Assembly (NCBI GenBank): GCA_015232455.1
Contig: JADFZQ010000001.1
Location: 372,001 to 436,000 of the forward strand
Direction: 5' to 3'
Length of the DNA: 64,000 nucleotides
From: Desulfamplus sp.
GTDB lineage: Bacteria; Desulfobacterota; Desulfobacteria; Desulfobacterales; Desulfobacteraceae
Shown here: one piece after another, positions 18,100-26,911 of the stretch
How positions within the stretch are numbered: position 1 is the first letter of the stretch
Layout of the letters: each line of letters opens with the position of its first letter
Position numbers and translations under genes: made by a program
The notes under the pieces: model-generated
Told to the model about the DNA's origin: nothing
What the model saw: the letters and a program-made list of their open reading frames with translations, nothing else
Database searches by the model: none

Positions 18100-20334
18100 T
18101 TAGAATGCCCCAATAAACTTTCTAAATCCTGAAACAGATTGCTCTTTTGAATATACGGAAGATTGTGTTCGATCTGAAATACGGCTGCCTGATGAAAATT
18201 TGCCGTTTTCTAAATAGTATAGAGACTCCATTAAAGATGTTTCATTTGGATCTCCAATTTCTGAAGTTAAGTCATCAGAAATTTTATAATCTGGTTCAAT
18301 GCCCTTGAAATATCCACCTTTGCCTTCATCATTAATAGTTTCAAAAGTTATTGGTTGAAGCACCTTATCACAAAAAAACTGGCTCGACATTCCAACAGGT
18401 TTTCCACAAGTAGTATTACCAACTGTTATAACATCTAAAAACGGATTAAGCCCGTTTATCACCAATTCACTGGCTGAACAAGTTGAAGAGCCAGTTATGA
18501 CAATGATTCTTGAAAGGTTAAGTGAGTCAGTCTTTTTACTAAAAGTGTAGTTGAAATCTTGATCTCTATGCTTTTTGTTATATTTTACAGCCGCAAATAT
18601 TTTCCCGTCTGTATCATCTCCTGATACAAGTGAAGCCAAATGAGCAGCTATGGATACTAAGCCGCCCGTGTTATATCTTAAATCAAGAATAAGTTCTGCA
18701 ACATTATTTTGCTTAAAATATTTGAAGACATTCTCTAACTCATCTTCAGAAGTTTGCAAAAAATTCATAAAAACCAAATAACCTATTTTTTTATTATCTA
18801 CATTAAAGGTGTCGTAATGGAAAACGGTTTTAATCTTAACTTTCTCCTTGAGTAACGACATTTCAACTATATTTCCTTCCAAATCCTCAAGTTGCAAATT
18901 AACAACAACTCCGACTCTATCTTCTCCATATATCTCGTTCCAAAGATTATTATTTTGAATCTCATCAACACTTTTGCCATTAACTATAAGAAGTTTCCAT
19001 CCTCTTTTTACCCCTGCTCGATCTGCTGAGGATTTAGGATAGACATGGCTTATCCTTAAATTACCTTTATCATCATATTTGGTACCATAACCTATGCCTA
19101 TATATTTACCTTCTTCAAAAAGAGATGAGTAAGAGTTCTTATTTGTTATATAGCTCCATTTATCTAATTTTTTGTATTTGATAGCTTCAAGGAGAGTCTC
19201 TGGCGAGGAGTATTTTTTAGAGTCAATCTTAGGCAGCTTATCATACCAGTAGTAAATATCCTTCATGCGATTATATAACCAAAGGTTTTGGTCAACAGCA
19301 GAGCAATCAGGGATATACTCATCAAATGAGTTTACTTTTAATCTAACATCGTTATCATCACTCTCAAGATTTAGAGTCATTTTAATAAGCTTGATTGCTC
19401 CAGTGTTGTCCTCCTGACGCACTGATGGAAGCTGCATTATATTGCTTTTAAAATCAAACGATGGTCGAAAGTTTGAAAGTGATATTTTGTTGAAAATATC
19501 GTGCCAAGAAAAAAATTTTTCAGGTGATTGGAAAATCTCAGCTTCAACTAAATTAAATGAAATTGGTTCTAAGCCGTTACTCTTTAAAGAGGCTCTGTAT
19601 GCTCCAGATAGACCACCTGCATTCAAAACATCTAACCGAGAGATATTTAAACTACCTGAATCTGATTTATACACAGGTTGTTGCTCTGCTAAATTGACGA
19701 TCTCAAAATTGTCAAACCACGGTTTTGCATCATCTTCTGATACAAGACCCACAGAACCGCCAAAATGGTTGTCAAGTTTAAGAAATTCAACCTCACTGTA
19801 ATTAATGAGAAATCGAAAGAGGTTGCCTTGCTTAAGAATAGTTATCCTGTCATTTTTTCCAGTTATTGCTCCTGATTTGATATATCCAGTATAAAATTCC
19901 CATTTTCCCTTTTTTAGAGCATCTACACGATAGTATCCATTAAGGTTAATCCAGAATAGTACAATATCAGTTTGGTTATTGGTATCTTGCTGACCGCAAA
20001 CATACAATCCATAGAATTTATTATCTGGCATTTTTTCACAATTTACGATTACAGATACTGTAAATTCATAAAAATAATTGGATTGATTAAGAGCTGGTGC
20101 CCAACCTCCGGGATTCTCTCCACCATTCCAACCAAACCATGTATAATAATACTTTTGAGGGTTTGGATTGTCATAGCGAATTGCACCTTCAGATATTATC
20201 CAATTACCAGATGATTTGAATCCCACTGTTGAGCTTTCTGAATTAAATCCTTCAAATATATATGCTGTAGAATATTCGGCAATTAGACAATAGAGAAGCA
20301 TAAAAACTGTTGTAAAAATAAATACTCTCTTCAT
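18100..20334 (-). CDS. Exported S41-family protease with PDZ domain
   Basis: I set the start at the ATG at 20334 (744 residues): AGAGAG precedes it and a signal peptide (KRVFIFTTVFMLLYCLIAEY) follows. The 33-codon upstream extension runs into a mobile repeat. The N-terminal third looks like a beta-rich jelly-roll (WFDNFEIVNL). A PDZ domain lies around residues 410-475 (HVYPKSSADRAGVKRGWKLL). The S41 catalytic domain follows, with LDLRYNTGG, the nucleophile region GSSTCSASE near residue 618 and CGKPVG. It is probably a periplasmic or outer-membrane-linked processing protease. Substrate unknown. Confidence 0.88.
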   Translation of the reverse strand: MKRVFIFTTVFMLLYCLIAEYSTAYIFEGFNSESSTVGFKSSGNWIISEGAIRYDNPNPQKYYYTWFGWNGGENPGGWAPALNQSNYFYEFTVSVIVNCEKMPDNKFYGLYVCGQQDTNNQTDIVLFWINLNGYYRVDALKKGKWEFYTGYIKSGAITGKNDRITILKQGNLFRFLINYSEVEFLKLDNHFGGSVGLVSEDDAKPWFDNFEIVNLAEQQPVYKSDSGSLNISRLDVLNAGGLSGAYRASLKSNGLEPISFNLVEAEIFQSPEKFFSWHDIFNKISLSNFRPSFDFKSNIMQLPSVRQEDNTGAIKLIKMTLNLESDDNDVRLKVNSFDEYIPDCSAVDQNLWLYNRMKDIYYWYDKLPKIDSKKYSSPETLLEAIKYKKLDKWSYITNKNSYSSLFEEGKYIGIGYGTKYDDKGNLRISHVYPKSSADRAGVKRGWKLLIVNGKSVDEIQNNNLWNEIYGEDRVGVVVNLQLEDLEGNIVEMSLLKEKVKIKTVFHYDTFNVDNKKIGYLVFMNFLQTSEDELENVFKYFKQNNVAELILDLRYNTGGLVSIAAHLASLVSGDDTDGKIFAAVKYNKKHRDQDFNYTFSKKTDSLNLSRIIVITGSSTCSASELVINGLNPFLDVITVGNTTCGKPVGMSSQFFCDKVLQPITFETINDEGKGGYFKGIEPDYKISDDLTSEIGDPNETSLMESLYYLENGKFSSGSRISDRTQSSVYSKEQSVSGFRKFIGAF

Positions 20335-20413
20335 AATCTCTCTTTGCTTTACCACTAAATTATCAGATGTATTTTGAATTTGATAATGTGTTTTTATGGC
20401 AACAGAACTTGAA

Positions 20414-20523
20414 TATCTACTGCAATTGGGCATAAACTAAGCTTTATATATCTTCGAGTAGAGACGCACGTATCTACGTCTCTATTGTTCCGTAAACCTC
20501 AATTGATGACTTTTCAGAGTATA
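20414..20523. repeat. TATACT-family element, long form, partly decayed (copy 3)
   Basis: The left end TATCTACTG is altered; the right end CTCAATTGATGAC and CAGAGTATA is clear. The core GTAGAGACGcacgtatctACGTCTCTA keeps only the outer palindrome arms. It lies upstream of the S41 protease start. Confidence 0.75.
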
Positions 20524-20584
20524 CAAGTCGATGAATGTTAAACTTGATCCGCAGTTGACAGGAATAGGGTTTAGCTAAAGCGGG

Positions 20585-20608
20585 TTAGAGTATATTTACA
20601 TACTCTAA
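20585..20608. repeat. Inverted pair of repeat ends at the moaE stop
   Basis: TTAGAGTAT (20585-20593) and its complement ATACTCTAA (20600-20608) flank 6 bases. Each matches the TATACTCTAA end of the mobile family. The moaE-like stop TAG falls in the right arm. It may be a remnant or head-to-head relic. Confidence 0.5.
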
Positions 20609-20967
20609 TTTTTAATAAACTGCTCTTTTGCGGTTACTTCACTTTTAACGCGATTTAATGTCTCAGTTAGAGTGGCAATTACATTTTCTCTTATATCGCC
20701 TGCTACAGCAATATACATAACATCATCACCAACATTTAGTGGTCTATTTTCCTCAATCTCAACTATAACTTCGATAATACCTGGTTTTGACTTCTGCTCT
20801 TGAATGATCTCTTCAAGTTTCTCATAGTTGACAGTTACAGATAGCCCTGTAACCTCTTGCCCATCTCTTGTAGTCTTACGAACAACGCCGTTGTGGTATA
20901 AAACCATGCCTACTTTAGAGTAATCAGGATGTGCTTTAATTCTATTTTTTAACTTATCTAAACTCAT
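20605..20967 (-). CDS. MoaE-like molybdopterin synthase catalytic subunit
   Basis: A 120-residue protein, shorter than the typical ~150. It contains HPDYSKVGMVLYHNGVVR, then TVNYEKLEEI and the late MYIAVAGDIRENVIATLTETL and VKSEVTAKEQ, matching the MoaE order (glycine/Arg strand, Glu-rich helix, Ala/Val strand, helix, Lys end). A Lys occupies a place close to the catalytic Lys of MoaE, but the usual Trp-Lys-Lys-Glu is not kept. MoaE joins sulfur to precursor Z with MoaD; moaD is not seen nearby. MoaB is encoded 3.5 kb away. The match is by eye, so moderate. Confidence 0.65.
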   Translation of the reverse strand: MSLDKLKNRIKAHPDYSKVGMVLYHNGVVRKTTRDGQEVTGLSVTVNYEKLEEIIQEQKSKPGIIEVIVEIEENRPLNVGDDVMYIAVAGDIRENVIATLTETLNRVKSEVTAKEQFIKN

Positions 20968-21059
20968 TATATAACCTTTTATGTTTCTAATTTACTCTGT
21001 TTTCTAACTACTATGACTTATTAATATTATTTTAGCATATTTTTATTTATTTAAAATAT

Positions 21060-21165
21060 TATACGGTTCAAGGTCATAAACTGAGCCTATCTAAACTGTA
21101 GAGACGCACGGCTGTGCGTCTCTACTTAAATATAAAAAGCTCATTTTATGCCCATTTAGAGTATA
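21060..21165. repeat. TATACT-family element, long form (copy 4)
   Basis: The left end is TATACGGTTCAAGGTCATAA and the right end TTAGAGTATA. The core at 21098-21125 is a 28-base palindrome with one mismatched pair near the centre (CACGGCTGTG). The right end overlaps the final 10 bases of the efflux lipoprotein gene and supplies its codons ATA, CTC and stop TAA. Confidence 0.88.
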
Positions 21166-22670
21166 TTTGTCCATGTTCCACCAACTGCTCTATATAACGC
21201 AATACGATCCTTAAATAGTGATGATTTCTGTTCCAAGAGATTCATCTCTAAATTTTGAACATTTAGCTCTTCTGTTACTACCTGAATAAATGAATCTATC
21301 CCTTTTATATACCGATTACGAGCCTCCCCCAATGCAAGCTGTGCAGCGACAAGTTCTGCTTTTAATAGGTCAATCCATTTAACTCGATATTGTTCAGATG
21401 TAATGCTATTTTCAACCTCTATAATAGCATTGAACACTGTTTTTTTATATATATAAAGCCGCTCTTCCATAACTGCTGAAGCCAAGTCAATAGCAGCTTT
21501 ATTTTTACCACCGTCAAACAGTGTAGCATTAATGTTAGAAGCAATTGAAAATATCCAATTTTTCAAAATAGTTTCAAGAGTAGTGTGCTGAAAAAGAAAA
21601 CTTCCGTTAAGGTTAAGCGATGGTAATTTATCAATCTTTGCTTGAGAAACTGCCCATTCTGATGCGGTTAATCTTGATTCCGCACTCTTAATATCTGGTC
21701 TATTGAAAAGAAGTGCTGCTGGAATACCAATTTGCGGCATTGGGTTAATCTCTCCAAGAGTTGGGGTTTTTATAGTTATCCCTTTAGGCGATGGCTTTCC
21801 AGATAAGAGTGCAATTGCATTTAAAAGATTACTCTCTCTTATTTCAAGCGGTGCTATTTTAGCACGACTTCTTGCAACTACCTCACGCTGCTGCAAGACA
21901 TCTAACGCAGTTGACATTGAGTTTTGAAATCTAATCTCTAAAAGCTCAAGTAGCATAGAGTTGATCTCTATCTGTTTTTTTACAAGTGCTATCTCCTCTC
22001 TAATTGTTATGAGCTCAACCCAACTATTTGCAACTTCAGCAGCTACAGATATTTTGGCTGTTTCAAGATCAAAACTTGCTGCAACTGTTTTGTTCTCATA
22101 TTCTAAATTCTTAGCATTGATCTTCCCCCAAAGATCAACTTCGTAAGATGCCAAAGGTCCTGCAGAAAAGCTGTTATATGATTCTGACGAGCTACCAATA
22201 TCGGAGATATTGGCTGACCCAGAACTTGTTGAATTTTGAATAGCTTTATGTCCAACAGAAGCATTAAGGTTTATTGATGGGAAAGTGTAGCTGCGTTGGC
22301 TATTTTCTAGGGCTTTTGCCTGCTTAAGCTTTGCCCACGCCTCTTTTAAACTAAAGTTAGTTCCTATTGCATTTTCAATAAGAGAGTTGAGTTCACTATT
22401 GCCAAAGCTCTCCCACCATTTACCTTTTAAGTTGTTATCTATATATTTTTTGGAAAGAGTTTTTTTACCATCAATATTATCACTATAATTGCCAATATTA
22501 TTTTGGACACTGTAGTAAGAGTCTGGAATTATAAGTTGTTTATTAATACTTTCAGGAGGCTGGGGGATAATATTTCTACAACTGCTTGTAAATATAGGAA
22601 TAGTTATCAATATAATAAAAAAAATATGGACGACCGACAGATCGCCCACACTCTTATATAAAAATTTCAT
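21156..22670 (-). CDS. Outer-membrane efflux lipoprotein (TolC/NodT family)
   Basis: About 504 residues from the ATG at 22670; a longer start at 22721 would overlap the ferritin-like gene and breaks the signal peptide pattern. After a hydrophobic leader comes a candidate lipid-modified cysteine (C31 in FTSSC), then PQPPES, as in OprM/NodT proteins. Two outer-membrane efflux repeats follow, with LNSLIENAIGTNFSLKEAWA, the PSINLNASVG region and RPDIKSAESRL. It would form the outer-membrane channel of an RND-type pump, but no pump or adaptor gene is adjacent. The last residues NIL and the stop are inside a mobile element, so the end may be altered. The ribosome site is weak. Confidence 0.85.
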   Translation of the reverse strand: MKFLYKSVGDLSVVHIFFIILITIPIFTSSCRNIIPQPPESINKQLIIPDSYYSVQNNIGNYSDNIDGKKTLSKKYIDNNLKGKWWESFGNSELNSLIENAIGTNFSLKEAWAKLKQAKALENSQRSYTFPSINLNASVGHKAIQNSTSSGSANISDIGSSSESYNSFSAGPLASYEVDLWGKINAKNLEYENKTVAASFDLETAKISVAAEVANSWVELITIREEIALVKKQIEINSMLLELLEIRFQNSMSTALDVLQQREVVARSRAKIAPLEIRESNLLNAIALLSGKPSPKGITIKTPTLGEINPMPQIGIPAALLFNRPDIKSAESRLTASEWAVSQAKIDKLPSLNLNGSFLFQHTTLETILKNWIFSIASNINATLFDGGKNKAAIDLASAVMEERLYIYKKTVFNAIIEVENSITSEQYRVKWIDLLKAELVAAQLALGEARNRYIKGIDSFIQVVTEELNVQNLEMNLLEQKSSLFKDRIALYRAVGGTWTNIL

Positions 22671-22689
22671 TCTGCAGTATCCGGCAATA

Positions 22690-23151
22690 TCAATTTTCGT
22701 TTGCTGCAAGGAAATCATCATACATAGTTTCTAATCCAAGTTTGTGCTTTGACTCTTCTTGTGCAAGAATGTTAAGAATTTTTATAACTTCATTATTATC
22801 TGTCTTAGTTGCAAGGTCTTTGTAGAGTTTTACAGCCATCTCTTCACGTTTCATAGCAATTCTTAAAATATCTTGCATAAACATTCCCTCTTTGTATTCT
22901 GTATCAACAAGATAGTCGCTAATCTTAAGATCAGGTATAGCTTTGAGTTCATATTCATTAACTTTGCTTTTATCACTGCTTAAACCTGATAGCAGATCAG
23001 CATGCTTTTGCTCCTCTTTTGCAAAACTTATAAAAGTTTCTTTTACAGATTTAAAATTCTCTTTATTGCTTAGGTCTGTGTAAAATTTAACAGCCTCATT
23101 CTCTTTTTCGATTGCATAGGCAAGAATATCGTCAACAGATTTAAAATTCAT
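22690..23151 (-). CDS. Rubrerythrin-related ferritin-like protein without rubredoxin domain
   Basis: 153 residues forming a four-helix ferritin-like domain. Paired Glu motifs are visible: EKENEAVKFY, EEQKHADLL, KREEMAVKLY and QEESKHKLGL. These supply two Glu and Glu-x-x-His ligands as in rubrerythrin diiron sites. There is no C-terminal Cys pair, so electrons must come from elsewhere, or the role is iron or oxygen sensing or storage. AAGGAG precedes the ATG. The next gene downstream begins near its stop. Confidence 0.88.
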   Translation of the reverse strand: MNFKSVDDILAYAIEKENEAVKFYTDLSNKENFKSVKETFISFAKEEQKHADLLSGLSSDKSKVNEYELKAIPDLKISDYLVDTEYKEGMFMQDILRIAMKREEMAVKLYKDLATKTDNNEVIKILNILAQEESKHKLGLETMYDDFLAANEN

Positions 23152-23218
23152 AACTTATCTCCTTAAAGTTTAATTTATTTTGGTTGTATTACTCTATTAT
23201 AGTTCAATTTGCTTTATT

Positions 23219-23287
23219 TATACTCCAAACGGTAATAAACTTAGTTTTTATATATGTAAAACTCAAGCTATGACCGACTACAGTATA
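23219..23287. repeat. TATACT-family element, short form without palindrome (copy 5)
   Basis: 69 bases from TATACT to AGTATA with inner end segments GGTAATAAAC and CTATGACCGAC. The central palindrome is absent, and only ATATATGTAAA lies between the ends. It ends eight bases before the stop of the small coiled-coil gene, in the same short form as the copy at 45082. Confidence 0.75.
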
Positions 23288-23294
23288 GTTGTTA

Positions 23295-23513
23295 TTAAAT
23301 CTCCTCACCGTCCATAGTAAGCAAGTCATCGCTGTTATAATTATGGCGTCTTTCTATTCTCTTTACTCGTCTCTCAAGGGTGAGCAGATATTTCTCCATC
23401 ATCTCTATATACTCTGCAAAGGCACAAGTAATGCCTAAATCTTTTGTTCTTGCTTTTAATCTTTTTTTCAGTTCAGCAGGGTTTTCTGCTTCTCGCTCTT
23501 CCAGTGTTGGCAT
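23295..23513 (-). CDS. Small charged coiled-coil protein, unknown function
   Basis: A 72-residue protein preceded by GGAGAG. It is rich in Glu, Lys and Arg, with helix-forming heptads (EMMEKYLLTLERRVKRIERR). A central DLGITCAFAEYIE stretch contains the only cysteine. No family recognised. It is the first minus-strand gene before the pyrR divergent region and is followed by a repeat element. Confidence 0.6.
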   Translation of the reverse strand: MPTLEEREAENPAELKKRLKARTKDLGITCAFAEYIEMMEKYLLTLERRVKRIERRHNYNSDDLLTMDGEEI

Positions 23514-23867
23514 GAAAACTTCTCTCCAAATATTATCCCTCTTTTATAAAAGGGGTTAGGGGTGAGGCTTAAAGTAATCTAAACAAAGTAGAAATAAATA
23601 AATTCATAGGAATGGATATAAGGAATGGCTATAAAAAATCAAGCAAAAAATTTGTCATATAAACATTTGTCAATTTTCTTTCACTTAAAGTTCAATGTAA
23701 GATAAAACTTAAAATCAAAGATTGCCCGTTAACAAAAAAAATGATAATTTTTTTTAACTTAAAAATATTATTAAAATAATTTTTACATCAAAACAATAAG
23801 TATCTTTTATAGTATGCAATACAAATTATTATTTTTAATATATAAACCTCACGGAGTGTAACCGATA
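23514..23867. promoter_or_regulatory. Divergent intergenic region upstream of pyrR
   Basis: AT-rich stretch shared by the small coiled-coil gene and pyrR. An imperfect hairpin CCCTCTTTTATAAAAGGGG lies at about 23537-23555, close to the left gene, followed by TTAGGGGTGAGG. Long A/T runs near 23735-23800 suit promoters or bent DNA. I see no open frame with a ribosome site and no clear attenuator. Confidence 0.35.
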
Positions 23868-24404
23868 ATGAAACAAAAAATTATTTTTGACGCTGAAGAT
23901 ATGGAAAGGGCACTCACAAGAATGTCCTATGAAATTATAGAGGCACACAGAGGTGTAAAGAATCTTGCTTTAGCTGGAATTCTTACCAGAGGAGACTTTA
24001 TTGCTAAGAGAATTCAGAAAAAAATTGAACAAATAGAAGGCGAGTTGATTCCAGTAGGGGCAATGGATATAAATCTTTATAGAGATGATTGGACAAAAAT
24101 AAGCCACCAGCCCATTGTTCGCCCTTCTAAAATATCGTTTTCTGTTGATAACAAAAAGATAATTCTTGTTGATGATGTCCTTTTTACAGGAAGAACGATA
24201 AGAGCTGCAATGGACGCATTAATGGATTTTGGCAGACCGTCAATTATTGAACTTGCAGTCCTTGTTGATAGAGGACACAGAGAGCTTCCTATTCAAGCGG
24301 ATTATAAAGGCATATCTGTAGATACGCGACATGCGGAAACAGTAAATGTATCCTTAGTAGAGTGGGATGGTAAGGACAGTGTTTTTATTGAACAAGAAGA
24401 TTAG
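23868..24404 (+). CDS. pyrR: PyrR: pyrimidine regulator/uracil phosphoribosyltransferase
   Basis: 178 residues, family-typical length. The PRPP loop is VDDVLFTGRT at residues 101-110. Upstream, AGILTRGDFIAKRI and the later LVDRGHRELPI and VSLVEWDG match PyrR. In Gram-positive bacteria it binds pyr mRNA. In proteobacterial relatives it is often a lone gene and the regulatory role is unproven. No pyr biosynthesis gene is next to it. The start has CGGAGTG upstream, and a degenerate short repeat follows the stop. Confidence 0.92.
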   Translation: MKQKIIFDAEDMERALTRMSYEIIEAHRGVKNLALAGILTRGDFIAKRIQKKIEQIEGELIPVGAMDINLYRDDWTKISHQPIVRPSKISFSVDNKKIILVDDVLFTGRTIRAAMDALMDFGRPSIIELAVLVDRGHRELPIQADYKGISVDTRHAETVNVSLVEWDGKDSVFIEQED

Positions 24405-24415
24405 CTTTATATTTC

Positions 24416-24477
24416 ATACTGGAATAATTTTAGCCTTTTATATATAAAAAACTAAAATTATGACCCTGAAAGCTATA
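24416..24477. repeat. Degenerate short TATACT-family element (copy 6)
   Basis: ATACTGGAATAATTTTAG at the left, AAAATTATGACCCTG and GCTATAATA at the right. It is a decayed, palindrome-less copy between pyrR and moaB; it keeps the paired TATGACC segment. Confidence 0.45.
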
Positions 24478-24523
24478 ATAGAGTAAATTATTGATACTAA
24501 TATTTATATAGGAATATATCTAA

Positions 24524-25027
24524 ATGGGAATAGTTCCGCATAAACAACAGACACCAGTAAATCTTAAGGTTGCAATAATTTCAGTATCAACAACACGAGG
24601 AATTAGTGAAGATAAAAGTGGGGCATGGATAAAACAGCAAGTTAAAAAAGAGGGGCATGAACCAGTTGTTCACCATGTAGTAACAGATGATATAAGTGCA
24701 ATTCAATCAATGGTGAAGCATGTTGTTGAGAAGATAACTCCAGATGTAATATTAATGTCTGGAGGAACAGGGATAAGTCCAAAAGATGTAACCATTGAGG
24801 CACTAACTCCAATGTTTGAGAAGACATTAACATCATTTGGCGTTCTTTTTGCTCAACTGAGTTTTGATGAGATTGACTCTGCTGCTATTATGTCAAGAGC
24901 TACAGCGGGAATCATTGGGCAAACGGTTGTTTTTTGTATGCCAGGAAGCCTAAATGGTTGTAAATTAGCTTGTAATAATCTTATCTTTCCAGAACTTGGT
25001 CATATTATAAAACATATTAGAGAATAA
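24524..25027 (+). CDS. moaB: MoaB/MogA-family molybdenum cofactor protein
   Basis: 167 residues. The molybdopterin-binding signature SGGTGISPKDVTIEAL lies near residues 86-101. VAIISVSTTRG opens the fold and FCMPGSLNGCKLAC is the late substrate loop. It adenylylates molybdopterin before metal insertion, or binds it. With the MoaE-like gene nearby it indicates use of molybdenum or tungsten enzymes. AGGAA lies upstream of the ATG. The following unknown gene starts 25 bases on and may be co-transcribed. Confidence 0.92.
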   Translation: MGIVPHKQQTPVNLKVAIISVSTTRGISEDKSGAWIKQQVKKEGHEPVVHHVVTDDISAIQSMVKHVVEKITPDVILMSGGTGISPKDVTIEALTPMFEKTLTSFGVLFAQLSFDEIDSAAIMSRATAGIIGQTVVFCMPGSLNGCKLACNNLIFPELGHIIKHIRE

Positions 25028-25052
25028 AATATCACAGGAATTTAAAAAAAAT

Positions 25053-25460
25053 ATGGAAGAACTTAACAAATTTATTGAAGATTGGCAGGATACAGAAAGC
25101 AACATCAAAAAAATATTTACTGAGATCATGGAGCATCTTAAATCAATGGAGGGTGTATCGCTTTCATTTAATGCAAGAAAGGGGGTTAGTTACTCTCTTA
25201 GACCAAAACACAATAACCAGAAAGAGAGAACTCTTTTTGCAATGGTTGATATTATTGATGATAACCCAGAACAAAGATGGCTCTCTACCTGTTTTTATGG
25301 TGATATGATAACTGATCCTGATGAGAGAGGAGACCTTATACCAGGTGGATTACTTGGCTCTGATGGTTACTGCTTTGATATTGAAGAGTATGATGAATTG
25401 ACTGTTGAATATATCAAAGCAAGGCTTGATGAGGCATGTAAAAATGCTTCTAAATCATAA
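25053..25460 (+). CDS. Conserved-looking protein of unknown function
   Basis: A 135-residue soluble protein beginning with a helix (NKFIEDWQDTESNIKKIF). It then has an alternating strand region (SLSFNARKGVSYSLR) and a motif-like FYGDMITDPDERGDLIPGG. The C-terminal half is acidic. No signal peptide or metal site is visible and I recognise no named family. It overlaps the proposed HemW start by 17 bases, and both follow MoaB, so translation of HemW is probably coupled to this gene. Confidence 0.7.
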   Translation: MEELNKFIEDWQDTESNIKKIFTEIMEHLKSMEGVSLSFNARKGVSYSLRPKHNNQKERTLFAMVDIIDDNPEQRWLSTCFYGDMITDPDERGDLIPGGLLGSDGYCFDIEEYDELTVEYIKARLDEACKNASKS

Positions 25461-26811
25461 TAATGGAGCTAAAATAGATACGCCAAGTATTGATTACGCA
25501 GGAATTTATATACATATCCCTTTTTGTATCAGAAAATGCCCCTATTGCGATTTCTATTCAATTACAGATACTTCCCTAAAAAATAGATTTATTAAAGCCC
25601 TATTAAAAGAGATTACTCTACGCTCTAATAACGATCTTATTGTGGATACAATCTACTTTGGAGGCGGAACACCATCTATTCTCAACTGTGAAGATGTTGA
25701 AAGGATAATAGAGGCAATTTCCAAAAGTTTTCATCTTATAGATAATGAGTTTATACACAAGGGTGAAAACAATATATCTAAAGATAAAAACGAAAATTTA
25801 ACCCAATATCAAAATCTAAACATCAGCGAACACTCTGATATAAATAGCAATCTTAAGATCACAATGGAGGTAAACCCATGCACTGTAAAAGATGGGTATC
25901 TAAGAGATATAAGGGGAGTTGGGATCAATCGTTTGAGTATTGGTGTTCAATCATTTCAAGATGATAAATTAAATTTTCTTAACAGAGTTCACTCTGCTGA
26001 TAAGGCTCGTCAAACTATTTTATCAGCAAGAGAGGCTGGGTTTGAAGATATTGGAATAGACCTTATATATGGTCTGCCAGATGAGACAGAAAATATCTGG
26101 TTAAATGATCTTAATGCAGCTTATGAATATCGCCCAGAACATCTCTCCTGCTACATGTTAAGCTATGAGCATGATACACCTATGTTTTTAGCTTACGAAA
26201 AGGGCAATATAAAACCTCTTGATGACGAAACGGTAGCTTCTCTTTTCAAACTAACATCTAACTATCTTGTATCTAAAGGATTTGATCATTACGAAATATC
26301 AAATTTTGCAGCATTTCCTAAATATCAATCTAAGCACAATAAAAAATATTGGGAGATGGTTCCATATCTTGGTTTTGGACCTTCAGCCCATTCATATTGC
26401 TGTGAAACACCTATCCAACAAAAACGATTCTGGAATATTAAAGATGTTAATAAATATATATCTATGCTTGAACAAAGTAACTCTCCAATTGCTGAAATAG
26501 AATATCTGACAAAAGAGCAACAACTCATTGAGCTTATAATGGTAGGTCTTAGAACTGAGAAAGGCATAGATATTAAATTGTTTGAGAAACTATACAGAGC
26601 TAACACAACACCTGATAACTCTGTCTCTCAATTCAAACTTATATTTAAAAACGTGTTAGATAAGATTGAAGCTAAATCACTTGGTAGGATAGAGCAAGAA
26701 AGAGTCAAATTGACAATTGAAGGTTGGCTATTTCTTGATACTATTATTAAATGGTTTGTAGATGCACTTGAAGGTTATACTATTCAAGGTCATAAATCGA
26801 GTTCTGCCTAG
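25444..26811 (+). CDS. hemW: HemW-type radical SAM protein (coproporphyrinogen oxidase-like)
   Basis: 455 residues from the ATG at 25444, chosen because TGAGG lies nine bases upstream. The radical SAM cysteines are C28, C32 and C35 (CIRKCPYC), followed by Phe as in HemW. Later landmarks are YFGGGTPS, EVNPCTV, RLSIGVQSF and DLIYGLP. HemW is a heme chaperone rather than a true HemN oxidase. An Asn/Lys/Ser insert lies near residues 115-140. The final 11 residues (YTIQGHKSSSA) and the stop are encoded by a mobile repeat, so the original tail was replaced. Confidence 0.9.
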   Translation: MLLNHNNGAKIDTPSIDYAGIYIHIPFCIRKCPYCDFYSITDTSLKNRFIKALLKEITLRSNNDLIVDTIYFGGGTPSILNCEDVERIIEAISKSFHLIDNEFIHKGENNISKDKNENLTQYQNLNISEHSDINSNLKITMEVNPCTVKDGYLRDIRGVGINRLSIGVQSFQDDKLNFLNRVHSADKARQTILSAREAGFEDIGIDLIYGLPDETENIWLNDLNAAYEYRPEHLSCYMLSYEHDTPMFLAYEKGNIKPLDDETVASLFKLTSNYLVSKGFDHYEISNFAAFPKYQSKHNKKYWEMVPYLGFGPSAHSYCCETPIQQKRFWNIKDVNKYISMLEQSNSPIAEIEYLTKEQQLIELIMVGLRTEKGIDIKLFEKLYRANTTPDNSVSQFKLIFKNVLDKIEAKSLGRIEQERVKLTIEGWLFLDTIIKWFVDALEGYTIQGHKSSSA

Positions 26812-26881
26812 ACTGTAGATACGCACGGCCGTGCGTATCTACTTAAATATAAAAGCTCAATTAATACCCGCTTAGAGTATA
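26776..26881. repeat. TATACT-family element, long form (copy 7), overlapping the hemW end
   Basis: It runs from TATACTATTCAAGGTCATAA to TTAGAGTATA. The core at 26815-26842 is a perfect 28-base palindrome in which both arms carry the same paired change (GATAC and GTATC instead of GAGAC and GTCTC). The left 36 bases are read as the HemW tail. A further partial end (CCCAATTTATGACCGAGAG) adjoins at 26887-26905. Confidence 0.9.
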
Positions 26882-26911
26882 TATATACCCAATTTATGAC
26901 CGAGAGTAATA

